A DNA stretch of 64,000 nt from Miscanthus floridulus (GCF_019320115.1 NC_089582.1:117574657-117638656); one strand, 5' to 3'; counted from the first letter of the stretch, positions 10,383-22,000 are shown. The notes: a model not told the origin generated them from the letters alone. Made by a program: numbers and translations.

Positions 10383-12401
10383 TCTCCCCCTAGCCTAGCC
10401 TAATCATTCATTCCCCATCTCATCACAGCGTCGCGGGGGGCGAGACGACTTCATCCCCACGGCGATCACCAACTCCTACACTGGCCCCATCGCCTCCACA
10501 ACGATCTCCAACTCCTACACCGGCCCCACCGCCTCCACAACGATCTCCAACGCCTCCACGCCGGTCTCCAACACCGCCCCCACCCCCTCCACAGCGACGC
10601 ACTACAAAGACGTCTAAGGTCCCGGCGGCAAAGAAGACCCCGAGAAAAAGAGTTATTTCTCAAGAAATACTTCCTAAAAAGACTGATGAGCAAATAGCAG
10701 CTGAAGAAGACAAAAAAGTGAAAGATTTTTTTATAGATATCAAAAACAAGAGTCAAGCGAAGCTTAAGGAGAAGCCGTATTTTTACATACCACGAGATGT
10801 GCTGAGGCAGAAGGTCAATGCACACAAGAAAAAGATGATTGAACTTCGTAAGCCTTCACCACTATCAGACTATGATCGCTCCCTCGTAAAGTCACATGAT
10901 GCAGATAAGAAAAGAAAAAGAGCATCAGGGAAGGATGTCCCACAGCTCGGACAACAGAAGCAACTAATACAAAATCTTATTGTTGCTAATGAATATGGTT
11001 CCAACATAGAAGTCTATCGACCAGACAACTCTGGAGAAGTGTCGGTTCAAGCCCTTAATGCTTTTTTTCAAGATACTGGTTTAACCTTGGATCAATTGAA
11101 GGGCAAAGCTCCAATCCAGAACCTAGAAGTTGATACCTGGAAGACTTATAAATATGGCAAAAGTCTGTACAACCCTGCGGCTCTGAATGAATTGGGTACG
11201 CAAATGTACTTGCTCAACAAGTGATACATGTAGGCATGTGGCAGGGGTGAGCAGTGGATCTTTGTCAGATTTAGAGACCATCATTACTTCCGTGGCGATG
11301 ATATCTTACATATTAGTTTCGAAGAATTGCATCAACTATACCACATGGACGCTCTGGACAAATCAATCATTAGCTCCTTTTGTTTGTAAGTGATTCTTAC
11401 TTTTATTTAATAAACTCACTTCCATGCGTACGTGTATATAATTATCCTCACATGTAACTTATATTTATATACAGATTCCAGATGTCAAAGCTCCAAAGAA
11501 TACAAGACACCAGTGTTGGCTTCATTGATCCTTATATCATATTGAAAACCGGTATTATTGTTAAAGAGCGGTGGGTATCTGAAGCACAGGAGAATATCAT
11601 GATGTTCTTCATGAAGCAGCACGACAAGACAACAATACTTTTCCGTACAACTTTGAGTAAGTGTTAATAATAATGTAGTCTACACATTTTATGTAATATC
11701 AATACAACTTATATGCATGTACGTGTGTGTATAAACCAATGCAGGTTTCACTGGATACTCATTGTCATTGAGTTAAACTCAAGTCGGTTAGTAATCTTTG
11801 ACTCGTTGAGAAAAGAGCGGGCACTATACCAAGATATGATAGACATTATCCAGGGGTAATTTCGATCTCTCGCGCACAACTATTATTGAATAGACTTTGC
11901 CATAATTTATTAACGATCGTACATTATTGGTCGCACAAGGTTTGAAAAGAGTTTATTCGGCAACATCGCAAGGATTGCAAGACACCACTTAATGTAGTTG
12001 AAATATCAGTAAGTTGTACTATATACACTTCCCCACGTGTTTAATTACTATATCGTACTTCAATTTACGTGTGAGATGATGAGAATAATCTTCTTCTCGT
12101 ACAGTGGTGTTTGTGGCAGGATCTAGGTAATAACTTGTGTGGATACTACGTTTGTGAATTTATCACTGCGCACATAAGAAAAACTCGTAAAGATGTCCTC
12201 AGAGTACGTATATATCATTTATTTATTTATTTTTAAATGAATATATATATATATATGTATTAATACTTTTCCTTTTATTTCAAATGCAAGACTGAATGGT
12301 TGAAACGAAGGGTCATGCAAAAAGACCATCTGAAAGCAGTTCAAGAGTCAATAGCAGGATATCTTCTAGAAAAAGTGCTAAATCCCAACGGCGAGTTCTA
12401 A
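10383..12401 (+). pseudogene. CACTA-encoded Ulp1-like cysteine protease (C48), broken
   Basis: A proline-rich start is followed by a Lys-rich linker and a helical region (10718-11224). The C-terminal C48 protease fold is spread over several exons. Catalytic His lies in FHWILIVIEL (about 11750), Asp in LVIFDSLRKER (about 11790), and Gln plus Cys in WQDLGNNLCGYYVCEF (about 12115-12160). The last exon ends near 12401 (VLNPNGEF, stop). In-frame stops NK* (11222) and YM* (11231) fit TGG and CAG transitions. All four catalytic residues remain although the frame is broken. Ulp1-like enzymes remove SUMO; why grass CACTA and MULE elements carry them is not settled. Exon borders are estimated. Confidence 0.7.
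10459..10600 (+). repeat. Proline-rich coding tandem repeat
   Basis: Units of about 45 bp (CGATCACCAACTCC ... CCGCCTCCACAA) encode repeats of PPPQRSPTP type. They lie in the linker before the Ulp1 domain. Confidence 0.7.
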
Positions 12402-12689
12402 TTTGATCCTAAGGAATAAATGATGTAAATTAAATGTTTATTGATATCGTTATTTTTTAGAACAAGATTATGAAAGTGTTGTATATATACATATATATAT
12501 ATATATATCTATAATATATATAGGTTCATACTTTATTCGAATATAATAATGCTCGAGATGAGAATTAGATGTAATTATATGCGTGCGTGTATTTATATTA
12601 GCAGCGTAGAATACGTACATAAAAACATATTATATATTAAACAAATACGTGTAACTGAACTGAAAACAAATTAAACAAAAAAAAGAAAA

Positions 12690-12937
12690 AGAAAATGAAC
12701 CTTTAGTCCCGGTTGGGGTTACCAATCGGGACTAAAGGGTGTGGCCATGTTTGCTCGGCTGGAGGGCCTTTAGTCCCGGTTGGTAACACCAACCGGGACT
12801 AAAGGTCCCTCTTTAGTCCCGGCTCGATGACCCGGGACTAAAGGTGGCACCTTTAGTCCCAGGATCGTTGTCCCGGCGCGGTAACTGGGACTAAAGGCCG
12901 TTACCGCCCAGGACAACAAGTCCATTCTGTAGTAATG
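12690..12937. repeat. Right terminal region of the CACTA element
   Basis: Subterminal hairpins of CCTTTAGTCCCGGTTGG and its complement, ending in the terminal motif (reverse strand CATTACTACAGAATGG) at 12937. Such subterminal repeats are binding sites for CACTA-encoded proteins in characterised systems. Confidence 0.75.
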
Positions 12938-13964
12938 CACAAAGTATTATAGAGTAAAAGGGTTGGAAATAAGGTGTATGGAACATGACAATATGTTGAA
13001 CTTAAATATAAAGGACAATATTCGGGCTTTACCTAGATAATAGAAGTGCTGCAGGAAATAATTAATGAAGTAGCACAAGGTCTAAATGTCCATGCTCTTG
13101 GCAATCTGAAAAAAAAATTGTAAAAAAGCTAACACACATTATCCTTCTGCATTGCGGTATCATCCCCTTCCTTGTGGCTTGACGCATCGAACTCTATCAT
13201 CATGGCGAACTTCGTCCACCTTACTGGCTGATGTTTTCAAAGTATATTTTTGTTTTTTTTATAGTGTCATAGGCTATAGCACAACAAATTCGTTCATGTT
13301 CAAGTGTTGTTTCTCCACCAGGAATGGTACAAGTAATAGTAAAAGAGGTATCACCATTGAAATACATGCAAAATGATCACCTGAGGCTAGACATAGGTAG
13401 CGAACGATTGTCTATCTTTGATGGGTAAAGGCATAAGTAGGAACAAGCAGATACTTAGCCTCGTGTCCGATTGTCTATCTTTGACGACGTGGCCTTGTTT
13501 ATTTGCGCTGTTACTATAGCTTTTGCATGAAAAGATTGTTTTTGAGAAGCTAAGTTTCAAAAGCTACGTGTTTATCTGAGAACAATCATGGTCTATTTAG
13601 ATCATAAACTGAAACCAATATCAAAAATATGCTTCTCATTTTATTATCATATTTTTTTTTAAATTCTCTAAATTTCCGGAACCAATTTAAATTGGTTTTC
13701 ATGTAGAAGCTTATACAAAACAGACACCCATAGACGCACTTGACAACACACATTGCTTTGCATATATCCTCGTTAATTCTTTATCGTGCTGTCTTTTGTC
13801 CTAAGCAGTCAACTCTCAGACGTGGGAATGAGCAAACGGAAGTACAAGAGGATGGGGACACGATACGAGTCAGAGCGCAGCTTAACACACCCAACCCAAT
13901 CTTTGCACGTTCCAACCATCTGAAGTCACCCGGTAGCAGCCAATAACATCATCATCGTCATCAT
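12938..13964. other. Intergenic region, no gene seen
   Basis: AT-rich flanking DNA. A stretch at about 13494-13730 starts ggccttgtttatttgcg and ends caaaacagacaccc, which resembles a decayed hAT-type MITE, but the ends pair poorly. Nothing else is recognised. Confidence 0.4.
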
Positions 13965-14048
13965 CACTAAAGATGGCAACGGGAAATTCCCCGTCGGAGG
14001 ATAAGCCACTAAAGATGGCAACGGGAAATTCCCCGTCGGAGGATAAGC
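13965..14048. repeat. 42-bp tandem duplication at the hAT-like end
   Basis: Two copies, 13965-14006 and 14007-14048, each CACTAAAGATGGCAACGGGA... and ending GAGGATAAGC. The terminal segment itself has been duplicated. Confidence 0.9.
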
Positions 14049-15070
14049 CACCATCCTCGTCCCCGCGGGGAGGAATTTTCCCCGGCCCCGTCCCCATGAA
14101 CAACCACGGGGAGCCTTCCTTCCCCATCCCCGATCCCCGGCGGGGATTTCATCCCCGCGGGGATCCCCGTCCCCGATACAACAACATACACAGGCATAAA
14201 TCTTGCAAGGTTGACAGATTCACACATGCATAAATCTAGCAGCAAGGTTCATAGATTCATAAAAGATCACAGAGTTACAACCACTTTTTTTTCTTGCTGA
14301 ACTGTATGAAACAGAGTTACAAAGAGCAACTTGTAGTACATGCTCACAATCAAAAAAATACAAGGAAGTCAATCATTCATAAATCACGAGAAACAATTTA
14401 CACATGCTGAACAATTAGAAATTATGAAATAAAAGGCATAAAATGGGTAGCATGCATGAAATCGAACCCTAGTGATTTCAACAGTTGGAGACCGCTGCCG
14501 GAGGATGAAGCTTCTGCAGTAGGCGGAGCAGGCGCAGCTCCTTCAACCGCAAGACGACTTTTAGTCTTGGTGAACATCCTTTTCGGTCGTGGCGTTGGGG
14601 CCTGACAGACTGCCTTTCGGTTTGCGGCACCAGATGTCGGCATAAGCGCAACGCTCGGCATGATAGCGGATGCATTAGCGGGTGCGGCTGCAGTAGCAGG
14701 CGCAACGCCGCCAGCGCTCATGGCGTTTGGTGGCCGGTCCAAGACCGAGGCGGCGTCCCTTTGAGGACCGCCGGACGTGGGTTAGTCAATATTCGAAAAC
14801 GCAGACATGAACAAATATAAACACTGAACTAAACTAGCAATACAGCAGTGCTACGAATGTACATGTATCGTAAGAATAGAACTAGCTATGCATGTATCAC
14901 GTATGAACAGAACTAGCAATACATGTATCACGGAACCAGAACTAGCAATAGCAATACATGTATGAACAAAACTACGAATTTACATTGTTCTGAGATTTGA
15001 TTTCTGAGTTTCTGACCTTCCTTCTCCATCGGAGCTCATGGGAGATTCAGATCCAGGTGTATGTTGCGGC

Positions 15071-15165
15071 GGCGAGAATCTGAGTTCCAAGCCTCCAACG
15101 AGGCTGACCTGCGACGGCTGCGCGTGGACGTACAGCAGAATCTCCGAGGCCGACGGGAGACCGAC
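15071..15165. repeat. 95-bp direct repeat, copy 1 (inside hAT-like element)
   Basis: Matches 15627-15721 with one visible difference (GGGAG versus GGGAA). It starts GGCGAGAATCTGAG and ends GACCGAC. Confidence 0.95.
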
Positions 15166-15626
15166 GATGGAGGATGGAGACTGGAGTTGCCTGGAGTCCT
15201 GGACGGAGTGAAGATCCACCGAGCTGCTGGTGGCCGCCTCGCGCTCGTGTGGGCGTGCCGCGTGCGGTCGCGTCTCGCGGTCTCGCCTCTCGCGCCGCTC
15301 GGGAGTCGGGACTGGATGGATAGGGGTCAGGGGACGGGGTGGACTGGTGGAGTGGGTGACCGGGTGAGAATTAGGGTTAGCGTGTATATATACTTCGGGG
15401 CTAATGGGCCTTTTCTTACATGGGCCTTGCGCCCTGGCTACTGCGATTCGATGGTGCTGCTTCACGGGGCGGGGATGCGGGGATCGGGGTCGGGGACCAG
15501 GGTACCATCCCCGTCCCCGCCATCCCCGACGGGGACAACAATTCTACCAATTCCATCCCCGTGGGGATCAATTCTCCACCATCCCCATCCCCTAATGGAA
15601 GAATTCCCCGCGGGGAATCGGGGATC

Positions 15627-15721
15627 GGCGAGAATCTGAGTTCCAAGCCTCCAACGAGGCTGACCTGCGACGGCTGCGCGTGGACGTACAGCAGAATCTC
15701 CGAGGCCGACGGGAAACCGAC
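15627..15721. repeat. 95-bp direct repeat, copy 2 (just past the hAT-like end)
   Basis: A near-perfect copy of 15071-15165, placed exactly where the hAT-like GC-rich terminus stops. It replaces the missing right terminal inverted repeat. Confidence 0.95.
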
Positions 15722-15724
15722 AAT

Positions 15725-15835
15725 TAAAACCTTATTTGGATATAATCGGATCGGTATTAATCCACATGTGTTGGAGTGGATTGAAGTGCAACTTGTTCCA
15801 CCTCATTCCACCCCAACCCATCCAAATAAAGCCTA
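15725..15835. mobile_element. Short MITE-like element
   Basis: About 110 bp. The left side has ACCTTATTTGGAT and the right side ATCCAAATAAAGCCT, which are near-perfect inverted copies. Length and ends fit a MITE common near grass genes. Family and target duplication were not resolved. Confidence 0.5.
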
Positions 15836-15960
15836 AGCGGGGAGCTCGTATGAAACTTTGTAGGCACATTTAGCTGGTCTCTGTACTTATTACATGTTCC
15901 ACTGATAGGTTCAAGAGAACTACTATGGACAATTCATTCCGGAGTTCTGATGAACCCACT

Positions 15961-18022
15961 CTATTTTTCAGCACTGCTGCTGTAGCCATACGGGTTCTTC
16001 TTGGCCCAGTTCCACTGGTCCCTGCACATCTCCTCGATTCCATACTGGGCTCTGCCGCAGAAATACCACACAGGCATCAGTTTGTACTGATATCAAGTGA
16101 TAAGCTTTATATGATGCAGATAAAAGGTGTAACTGTTCACAGAATCGCAGTCATTACCTCCATCCAAGCTCCCTTTCAGCCTTCTCAGTGGACGCGTAAA
16201 CCTCCGTCGCGTCACCCGGTCTCCTGGGGCACAACTTGGTGGGAATCTCCTGCAGTTTTGCAGCCAGAGACGTCAGTTTCAGGTCCCTTTCTCCGGATCA
16301 GATCATAGAGGCACGACCCATGCACGGATAGAACCTTGCCGGAGGCCTTCTTGAACGCCGCCACCATCTCCAGAACGGACGTGCCGCGCCCTGTGCCCAG
16401 ATTGTAGGCCACACAACCTGCCCAGGGACACGAGGTACGGTAGCATGGTCAAGTACAACTGGATGTGATTTGTGAACCTGTGGTGCCCAAAATACTACTA
16501 GTTCACAGCGTCGCACCGATATCAGGGGCATCGAAGAGCTTGTTGAGCGCTGCGATGTGCCCGTCGGCCAGGTCGACGACGTGTATGTAATCCCTGATCT
16601 GCAACACCAATCAATCAATCAATCAAAATAGATCAAGATACGAGCGAACATTTCAATGCCCAACCAAATGCTGCCGCGACAAACTGTCAATGTCAGTATC
16701 TGTGGCGATTTTGTAGGCAAATTAAACACAGTGAGGGCGCAGTGCACGCACCGCGGTGCCGTCGCGGGTGGGGTAATCGTGGCCGTAGACGTTGAGCTCG
16801 GGGAGCCTGCCGACGGCGACCTGCTGGATGTAGGGCAGCAGGTTGTTGGGTATCCCCTTGGGATCCTCGCCGATCTCGCCGGAGCTGTGCGCGCCGATGG
16901 GGTTGAAGTAGCGCAGCAGGACGATGCTCCACTCCGGGTCCGCGCGGTGGTAGTCATGCGCCATATCCTCCAGGATAAGCTGCGGAAGCGGAAGCAACCG
17001 AAATGACGTGAGGACACGAGAAAAGCGCCAGGGCCGTTACACGTCCTCGTCATCGACCGTGAACCACAACACGCGACGCGATTATTGGCAGTTCCGTCAC
17101 GGAGATTTTACTACCTTGGTCCTGCCGTAGGGGTTGGCGGCCTGCAGCTTGGAGTCCTCGACGCATGGGATCACCTCCGGCCAGCCGTACACGGTGGCGG
17201 ACGACGAGAACACCAACTGCATGCACACGCGCGCTCGCGGGGTCAGTCAGATCGTGGCGGCCACCGCGCGCGTGGTGATGCAAATGCAAAGGCAGGATCG
17301 GAGGCGATCCAGCAGTAGTACCTTCTTGCAGCCGTGCTCCTTCATGGCCTTGTAGAGGTTGATGGTGCCGACGAGGTTGTTCTCGTAGTACATCTCCGGA
17401 TGCGCGACGCTCTCCCCCACGGCCTTCAGCCCGGCGAAGTGGATGACGGCGTCGTACCTGGAAATGGAGGACAGCAGCGCGCCGCACGTGTGGTGTGGCA
17501 CTCACTTTGTTGTAGAGGTAGAAATCGAAGCTCTGAAGAAAGGGCTTCAGAGGAGAGAGGATCGATTTCGAAAGCGCATGGAGTTTCATGGATGGATCGA
17601 TCTAGCACCGTACCTCCTGGCAGCGAACACCTTCTCCAAGTCCTCGGTGCTCCTCAGGTCCCCCTGAAATCCACGCGACGGCCGACGGGCGTGCAGCACA
17701 GTGAGCGATCGAGAGAGCAATTCAATCAGCAGCGAGGCGCTGGGCACATGCGAAACAACAGCCGGCGGCGCGGTTTCGGTACACGTACGCGGATGAAGTC
17801 GAGGCGGGCGGAGAGCGCGGGGCCGGCGATGAGGCGGACGCGGCCGAGCGCCTCGGGGACGGAGTTGTGGAAGTTGTCGACGACGGTGACGCCGTAGCCC
17901 TGCTCCAGCAGGCGCAGCACCGTGTGCGTGCCGATGAACCCGGCGCCGCCCGTCACCAGCACGCTCCTCCTGCTCCCCGCCGCGCCTGCTCCCCCGCCGG
18001 CCTCCGACCCGCCGATCGCCAT
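15961..18022 (-). CDS. UGE: UDP-glucose 4-epimerase
   Basis: Interconverts UDP-glucose and UDP-galactose using bound NAD, in the cytosol, supplying galactose for cell-wall polymers and galactolipids. Nine coding exons: 17789-18022, 17614-17663, 17322-17457, 17115-17216, 16752-16979, 16517-16598, 16335-16417, 16158-16249 and 15961-16051. Every intron is GT-AG and all phases join, giving 1098 bases (365 residues plus TAG), slightly longer than the usual 350 or so. Residues 25-31 are the GxxGxxG NAD loop (GGAGFIG). The SDR-type Ser lies in SSSATVYG (residues 144-151) and the Tyr/Lys pair in NPYGRTK (Tyr170, Lys174). [20 protein letters not shown] is the substrate-side signature. The first 19 residues form a Gly/Ala-rich extension. 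The start is the only ATG before the Rossmann fold. The gene appears intact. The UGE isoform number was not assigned. Confidence 0.96.
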
Positions 18023-18141
18023 GGGCCGACGCCGACCGATCTGTCGTCTCTGCGCCGCGCGCGCCCGTGTGGTGCGGGTTCTGTTGCACTGGCTGGCACC
18101 GGCGGCGCTCGCTAGCTGGGGGCTGGGGGCCGGGGGGCGGG

Positions 18142-18150
18142 GGATATATA
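18142..18150 (-). promoter_or_regulatory. TATA box of UGE
   Basis: TATATATCC on the minus strand, about 120 bp upstream of the ATG at 18022, in otherwise GC-rich DNA. Confidence 0.65.
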
Positions 18151-20501
18151 CCGGTCCGGTGCCGTTGGCGCGCGTGCCGTGCCGTGCCGTGGCGAAAGAG
18201 GCCAGCGCAACGTGACAGGCTCACGAACGTGGAGGTGCAGCGGCGGATCAGATGACGGACAAACGGGCGGACTAGTGCCTAGTGGCCGCCGCGCGTTATG
18301 CCCTATGCTATGCGCCTATGCTTGGGCCTGGCTAGCGTTGCGGTGCGCTGTGCGCTGTGCGCTGTGCGTGTGCTGTACCCTGTGGGTCTGTGTGTTTTCG
18401 TTCGAAACGAAGCGAACCCGACGGCGGCAGCCACGCCTTGGCGTCCGTGACATTCGCCCGCAGCCGGTGACCGAAGGGTCGGGTCGGGCGCCGGGCGGGT
18501 GCGTCGCCCTCGCGGTCGCGGCGAATCCTTCCCCGGCCGGTTCGGCAGGCTCCTCGTTGCCCCTGTCACCTCAAGTCTTCAACTCGCGTGCCCATCGGCA
18601 TCGGCATCGTCGTCTCGTCTCGTCTCGTCTCGCCTCATCCAAATGATGCGGGGGGATAAGCAAGAATCCGGCGGCGTAGTAGGGTGCAGTCAGAAACAAT
18701 TTTGCCAAAAGGCTAAATGATGCTGCAGTATTAAGAAACCATAGGATTAAAAAACTGGAGGTTTAAAATCCATTAATATATAAAAGCACGATTTTGAAAA
18801 AAGAAAAGGTGTAGGATGGAGTTTTTAATAAAACTCTAAAAAGACTATAGGTTTAGCAATATCATGGTATTCAAAACTATAAGTTCGTTGCATCCAAACA
18901 CTTCATGTTACCTAGAACCGAAGTATTAAACAAAAAAACCCATGGTATTTTTGTAGAACTCTAAAAGTACTTTGCATCCAAACATGGCCTAGCCTAACCC
19001 ATTTTTAGCTTCATATATAATTTCTTTTCTTGTATACAAAAATGAATTCAAATTTGCGATGTTGCTCACAATGAGTATGAAAAATAAGAAAAACAAACTA
19101 TTTAATTGACGACGCTACAAAATTGGGTAGGAATCGGGCGCGTGATAATGCACATTGTTCTTCTAATGATAAGCACACATTTTTCTTTACCATCGCTTAG
19201 ATAACTATAATAAAAAGTGCATTAACATGTCTCAAACACAGAGAGCACAGAAGTTGTGTGTATCTTATAAAAAAGGAGGAAACTAGCAAACTTTTAAAAT
19301 AAAAATAAAATAGGCACCCAAATTGGAGACAAAAGCTGGTTTAGTGCATGACAAAAACTCCCATTCAACCGGTTCTAGTAGGCTCACTTCAAATTTCTAC
19401 AACCCACTTGAATTATTGTATTTGTCTAAACAAGTCATTGGTTATATAAAAAAAAGGTTAATTGTTGTGTTCAGACTTTGGAGAGAAGATTTCGAAAAAT
19501 AGTGGAATTCTAGAGCCCGAACTAGAAGCCAAGTCAGTCATGCTTGTTTATGGAGGTGAGAGTGCAGCGTGGCTTTCTTGTTGATGCATATTTTTTCTTT
19601 AAGTAAAAGGTATGAGTGGTCCATAACTTGTTAAATGTTGCTATACAGATTCACACACTTTGAAAATGTATTTCTGGCACGCTAAAATTGTCAAATGATT
19701 TACATCTTGTTGGATCAAGAGGGTTTTTTATCTGACGTGGCGTGTATGCTGTAAAGGCAAGTTGACTTTTCAAACCATTACGGATCTGAGCGGTCCCTAA
19801 CTTGTCAAATGGTGCCACATAGATCCACACAATTTGAAAATGTATTTCTGACACACTAAACTTGTCAAACGATATACATCTTACTGGTTTGGGTTTTTTT
19901 TTATCTGACGCGGCGTATATAGACACGTTGCCATTTCAAACCATTATGGACTTGGATTGCATCATTTAACGAATCTAGTGTGCTGGAAATGCATTTTCAA
20001 AATTTGTAGATCTAGTTGCTACCTTAAAAAGTTCATAAGCCGCTTGTGCACTTAATTCTTTTTTCTTTGTTTTGCATACTAGAAATACCTCTCTGGCCGG
20101 ATGTTTCCTGAACAGAGCTGCAACAATGCAACATGCCAGTCTCCTACGAATCTACGATAATCGAGCTCCGTTCTCGTCAAAAAAATAATCGAACTCCTCT
20201 AAGATTCAATATCTGAACGATCTATGAAGGCAAAGCACAAAAGTTATGTGTCTTTTGTCATTAGCGCTAATGAACTTTGAATTCTGAAAAAAAAAATGAT
20301 CGGCGCTATAGCGCTAGAATGTTTGTTTTAGAGGTAGATTTGGCTTGCAGCTGATACATTTTGATTATCACGTTTCGGTAAGAAAATGGAATTATAGTTT
20401 CCATAATAGACAGATTAAGGGAAAAAATGTTGAATCTTGAGGCATGTTTAGATTGAAGCTAGGTGTTCAAACCTAGACAGGCTTTTCACACCACCATCCG
20501 A
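18151..20501. other. UGE upstream and intergenic region
   Basis: GC-rich to about 18650, with simple repeats tgcgctg (18345-18370) and cgtct (18610-18635). AT-rich beyond, with phrases such as gcatccaaacatggcc (18972) that mark a decayed MITE. A 174-bp tandem repeat lies at 19611-19960. No gene is seen. Confidence 0.5.
19611..19960. repeat. Degenerate 174-bp tandem repeat, two units
   Basis: Unit 1 (from 19611) and unit 2 (from 19785) share ggtcc.taacttgt.aaatg.tgc, ttgaaaatgtatttctg.ca and ttttttatctgacg.ggcgt in the same order. Confidence 0.75.
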
Positions 20502-20870
20502 ATCATAGTTATTAGGAACGAACCGGACATCGAACCGCTTAAGGCCTCAGTTCACGGTTTGATTGGTCGAACCGGTTGAACCGCCGGTTTAATACGGTTC
20601 AAATAGAATGAAGAATGATACAAGAACACAGCCGAAGTCGTGGCTTAGTGGTGGAGAACTTGCTCTCTAACACATAGCTGCTGGCCGCCAAGTTTTTCAC
20701 GGTCCAGTGTCCGGTTTTATAACGGTTTCTAGGGAAAAACATCCAGTTCACTGGTTTTATACCGGTTCGATTGCTTACCGGTCCTTTAAGGTGGACCAGA
20801 TTGGCCGAGGTTCTGGTTCGGTCTTTTACCGGTCGGACTACGGGTCCGGTCCGGTCTAAATAACTATGAT
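20502..20870. mobile_element. MITE-like element with ATCATAGTTATT ends
   Basis: The left end ATCATAGTTATTAGG and the right end (reverse strand) ATCATAGTTATTTAG are inverted copies. The interior is full of CCGGT/ACCGG words (cgaaccggttgaaccgccgg). About 369 bp, no coding capacity. It resembles a known type of grass non-autonomous DNA element; the superfamily was not determined. Confidence 0.6.
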
Positions 20871-20877
20871 CTGAATA

Positions 20878-21093
20878 CTTCGTCTGTCCCAAAATAGAAG
20901 TCGTTCTCGCTTCTCGAGAAGTCAACTTTTTTTAACTTTGACTAATTATATATAAAAGAATATTAATATTTATAATACATAATTAATATCATTAGATAGA
21001 TTGTTGAATATACTTTCATAATAAACTTATTTGTATAGATATAAATATTGCACGTATTTTCTATAAACCTAGTCAAAGTTAAAAAAAAATTGA
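20878..21093. mobile_element. Truncated Stowaway-like MITE
   Basis: Starts CTTCGTCTGTCCCAAAATAG, close to the CTCCCTCCGTCCCAAAATA end of grass Stowaway/mariner MITEs. An inner inverted pair aactttgact / agtcaaagtt is seen (20934 and 21072). The far terminus is missing where the LTR-like block begins. Confidence 0.55.
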
Positions 21094-22000
21094 CCTGCAC
21101 ACATCCCATAATGACCTGGAGTAGACCTGATGTAGACAAGGCCCGATCTTCCGATAGGTATGATAGCGTCGATTGGTGGAGACTCGACGTTCACGGTCTA
21201 GGCTTCGAACCAAGACTAATTCGGACCCTCGCAACCGTTACACCACTGCTCCGTTCGTTATCAACCACGTGAACGCAATTGACCTCGCCGAGAATGCTTT
21301 CCTACAAGCGAATCGAGAACACAAGCAAGAACGGGATGAACGCAATCTGAAATTACAAAAAAAAAATATAAGGCTTATGATAACGAGAAGGAGTTCAAGT
21401 CTTTATTCGAAAGGACTAATTGCCACAGGCGAACAAGATCAAAAACAGGGGCCATGGTTCACAGCAAGCGGCTTTGGCGGCACAGTTGTAGCAAAACGAC
21501 GTCTGTTTCACGAGAAAATCAAGAACTAAACAAAACACAAACCCTAAGGAGAGCGACGGCTGCTAATTATAGAGCCCCGGACGTCATCCCCTGGACGCTC
21601 CTCCTAATGGGCTCTAAGACGATACACGGTCCAATGGACCAAAAGACGGTGTTGCAGCACCCTGGTAGATTCTGGACGCTGACTTGTTTCGATGATTTCC
21701 GTTGATTCCGAAAGGCTTTTGATGTGAGACCACTTGCATTGGCTTTCTTATCTAATTAGCTTTTCATCCATACGTGGATCGTCGAAAACGGAGTCCAAAC
21801 GCGCCCGTGTGACCAGTTTTATGACAGACTGGTCCTGAAATCCGAGATGGGCTCGAACTTAATTTGGGCCTCCACCTCGGTGACTCGAACCGAATAAGCT
21901 TCGGGTCTCCTTCTCAGTTAGGACACCCTCGCTGATCTCCTCGTCCTTTATCTCCAAGCATGGTCGTATGCACGAAGCTAATGTCCTCGTCAAGACCCTA
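21094..22000 (-). repeat. Isolated LTR-like block (solo or truncated LTR)
   Basis: On the minus strand the order is that of a retrotransposon LTR: a TATA-like CTATAATTAG (about 21570), leader-like sequence, an AATAAAGACTTGAA poly(A)-signal region (about 21400), then a segment rich in GTTCGAAGCC-type words ending near 21100. No PBS, PPT or coding domains flank it. I recognise this layout from a grass gypsy LTR, but both ends are uncertain. Confidence 0.45.

Larger units (their letters stand above)
6357..12937 (+). mobile_element. CACTA (En/Spm) DNA transposon, right part
   Basis: The right terminus is at 12937: the reverse strand starts CATTACTACAGAATGG, one base from the expected CACTACTACAGAA. 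Inside are subterminal TTTAGTCCCGG inverted repeats (12693-12900), a second cluster at 7335-7560, an AT-rich non-coding stretch (6357-7330) and a plus-strand gene with Transposase_24 and Ulp1-type segments. The left terminus is not in the window because the gypsy element (1-6356) is inserted here. No TNP2 transposase is seen, so the copy may be non-autonomous, or TNP2 may lie to the left. The terminus carries a C-to-T change in CACTA. Confidence 0.75.
13965..15626 (-). mobile_element. Damaged hAT-like non-autonomous element
   Basis: The left end carries AAAGATGGCAACGGG followed by clusters of GGGGATCCCCG / CCCCGTCCCC words. The right end (15470-15626) carries the same word type. These are hallmarks of grass hAT elements with GATGGCAACGGG termini. 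The right terminus lacks the expected GTTGCCATC. In between, on the minus strand, are a TATA box (15385-15392), a leader, and short frames (MSSDGEGRSETQKSN from about 15040; 14422-14742, Ala/Pro-rich) that may be the first exons of a deleted transposase gene. No hAT dimerisation domain is present. Confidence 0.5.

Noticed and set aside
14422..14742. Ala/Pro-rich 106-residue frame as an independent gene
   Set aside because: It lies inside the hAT-like element, has low-complexity composition, and shows no conserved domain. It is best seen as part of a deleted transposase gene.
16656..18255. Many open frames of 60-190 residues on both strands over the UGE gene
   Set aside because: They are shadows of a GC-rich gene. 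Only the nine-exon minus-strand model gives a conserved protein with every splice joint in phase.
21200..21260. tRNA-like A and B box words (GTGGTGTAACGGTTGCG and GGTTCGAAGCC on the minus strand), a possible SINE or tRNA
   Set aside because: No cloverleaf could be formed and the surrounding sequence reads as an LTR with TATA and poly(A) signals.
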